In this document: positions 63,593 through 64,000 of the stretch, in pieces
Layout: every line of letters begins with the position of its first letter
Numbering within the stretch: the stretch's first letter is position 1
Assembly (NCBI GenBank): GCA_963761905.1
Contig: CAVXIQ010000004.1
Location: 1 to 64,000, forward strand
Length of the DNA stretch: 64,000 nucleotides
Direction of reading: 5' to 3'
DNA from: Gaiellasilicea sp963761905
Lineage (GTDB): Bacteria; Actinomycetota; Thermoleophilia; Gaiellales; Gaiellaceae
Notes under the pieces: generated by a model
Told to the model about the DNA's origin: nothing
Seen by the model: the letters and a program-made list of their open reading frames with translations, nothing else
The model's database searches: none
Translations under genes and position numbers: made by a program

Positions 63593-64000
63593 GTGGCCGA
63601 CGTCGCCTACATCCCCGGCGAGGCCGGGCGCGAGCGGCGACCCGCGATCGGCTACGCGATGGTGATCTCGGCGGCGCTGTTGTTCGCCCTGAACGGGACG
63701 GTCTCGAAGGTCGTGCTCCAGTCCGGGATCTCGTCGCTCGAGCTGACGCAGGTGCGCGCGACCGGCGCCTTCCTCGGCTTCGCGCTCGTGCTCCTCCTGA
63801 CCCGCCGCGAGAGCTTACGGCTGACCCGGCGCGAGGTGCCCTATCTGATCGTCTTCGGGATCGCGGGAGTGGCGCTCGTGCAGTGGCTCTACTTTGTCTC
63901 GATCGGCCGGCTGCCGATCGGGATTGCGCTCCTGATCGAGTACATCGCGCCGATCCTGATCGCGCTCTGGGCGTGGTCGGTGATCACGAACGTCGACCGT
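63593..64000 (+). CDS. EamA/DMT-superfamily transporter, cut by window end
   Basis: The first 136 codons are present. AIGYAMVISAALLFALNGTV is helix 1 (A-x-L-F-x-x-N-G is typical), followed by SKVVLQSGISSLELTQVRAT and RREVPYLIVFGIAGVALVQW. PIGIALLIEYIAPILIALWA closes the first EamA repeat. RhtA-like exporters of amino acids or metabolites belong here. GTG start is supported by the TAGGTT hexamer. The C-terminal half lies outside the window. Confidence 0.85.
   Translation, partial: MADVAYIPGEAGRERRPAIGYAMVISAALLFALNGTVSKVVLQSGISSLELTQVRATGAFLGFALVLLLTRRESLRLTRREVPYLIVFGIAGVALVQWLYFVSIGRLPIGIALLIEYIAPILIALWAWSVITNVDR

Noticed and set aside
1..64000. tRNA, rRNA, CRISPR arrays, phage or IS elements
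   Set aside because: No cloverleaf with CCA-proximal TTCRANNC, no regular spaced repeats and no transposase or integrase motif was seen. A covariance-model or ISfinder search would be decisive.

Overview
The window is high-GC (about 70%) DNA from an actinobacterium. Coenzyme F420 genes (cofC-cofD-npdG-cofE), hemE-hemH, very frequent GTG starts, chains of 4-base ATGA/GTGA gene overlaps and many leaderless-type promoters (a TANNNT hexamer 6-10 nt before the start codon) suggest Thermoleophilia (Gaiellales/Solirubrobacterales-like). That placement is inference; no rRNA or tRNA gene is visible. No CRISPR array, prophage or insertion sequence was seen.

Layout. 0-19.3 kb is a leftward surface-glycan locus. 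It holds a transketolase, a NeuA/NeuB pair with a dehydrogenase (SDR) and an aldehyde dehydrogenase, a GDP-mannose dehydratase, several glycosyltransferases, an O-antigen polymerase-like protein, a flippase-like protein, a DegT aminotransferase, an ATP-grasp ligase and an RmlB-like epimerase. A methyltransferase faces it on the plus strand. 19.3-22.2 kb is a rightward unit: membrane protein, UbiA prenyltransferase, two DUF402 proteins. 22.3-24.3 kb is an MFS efflux pump with its TetR regulator. 24.3-26.4 kb is an epimerase/aminotransferase pair. 26.4-27.2 kb encodes two secreted subtilisin-inhibitor-like proteins. 27.2-30.1 kb is an ATP-grasp / deacetylase / ATP-grasp unit. 30.1-31.8 kb is a DrrAB-type ABC exporter. 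31.9-34.2 kb holds a glycosyltransferase and a Wzx-like flippase. 34.3-37.4 kb is a metal block: small Cys-rich peptide, ZIP transporter, two-domain multicopper oxidase, divergent ArsR-like regulator. 37.3-46.1 kb returns to glycans (GT-C membrane protein, a PNPT + CoA-binding fusion, Wzm, Wzt), interrupted by hemE-hemH. 46.4-50.9 kb has a PolX/PHP protein facing the F420 operon. 50.9-56.6 kb carries small-molecule enzymes and a DUF2157/GDYXXLXY pair. 56.7-60.2 kb has a vanadium haloperoxidase-like protein, a LuxR regulator, an oxidoreductase remnant and thymidine kinase. 60.2-63.6 kb is a quaternary-amine ABC importer, followed by an EamA transporter cut by the window end.

How it works together. 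The glycan genes supply activated sugars (GDP-sugars, dTDP-type sugars, amino sugars and possibly a CMP-activated nonulosonate-like acid). They also supply a polyprenyl-phosphate primer transferase, assembly transferases, and two export routes (Wzx/Wzy-like and Wzm/Wzt-like).

Caveat on quality. More than twenty genes are interrupted by one or more frame changes, although protein similarity resumes in another frame. The rest are intact. I read most breaks as uncorrected indels in the sequence, not as biological decay. For such genes I give the full span as one CDS and state where the frame changes.
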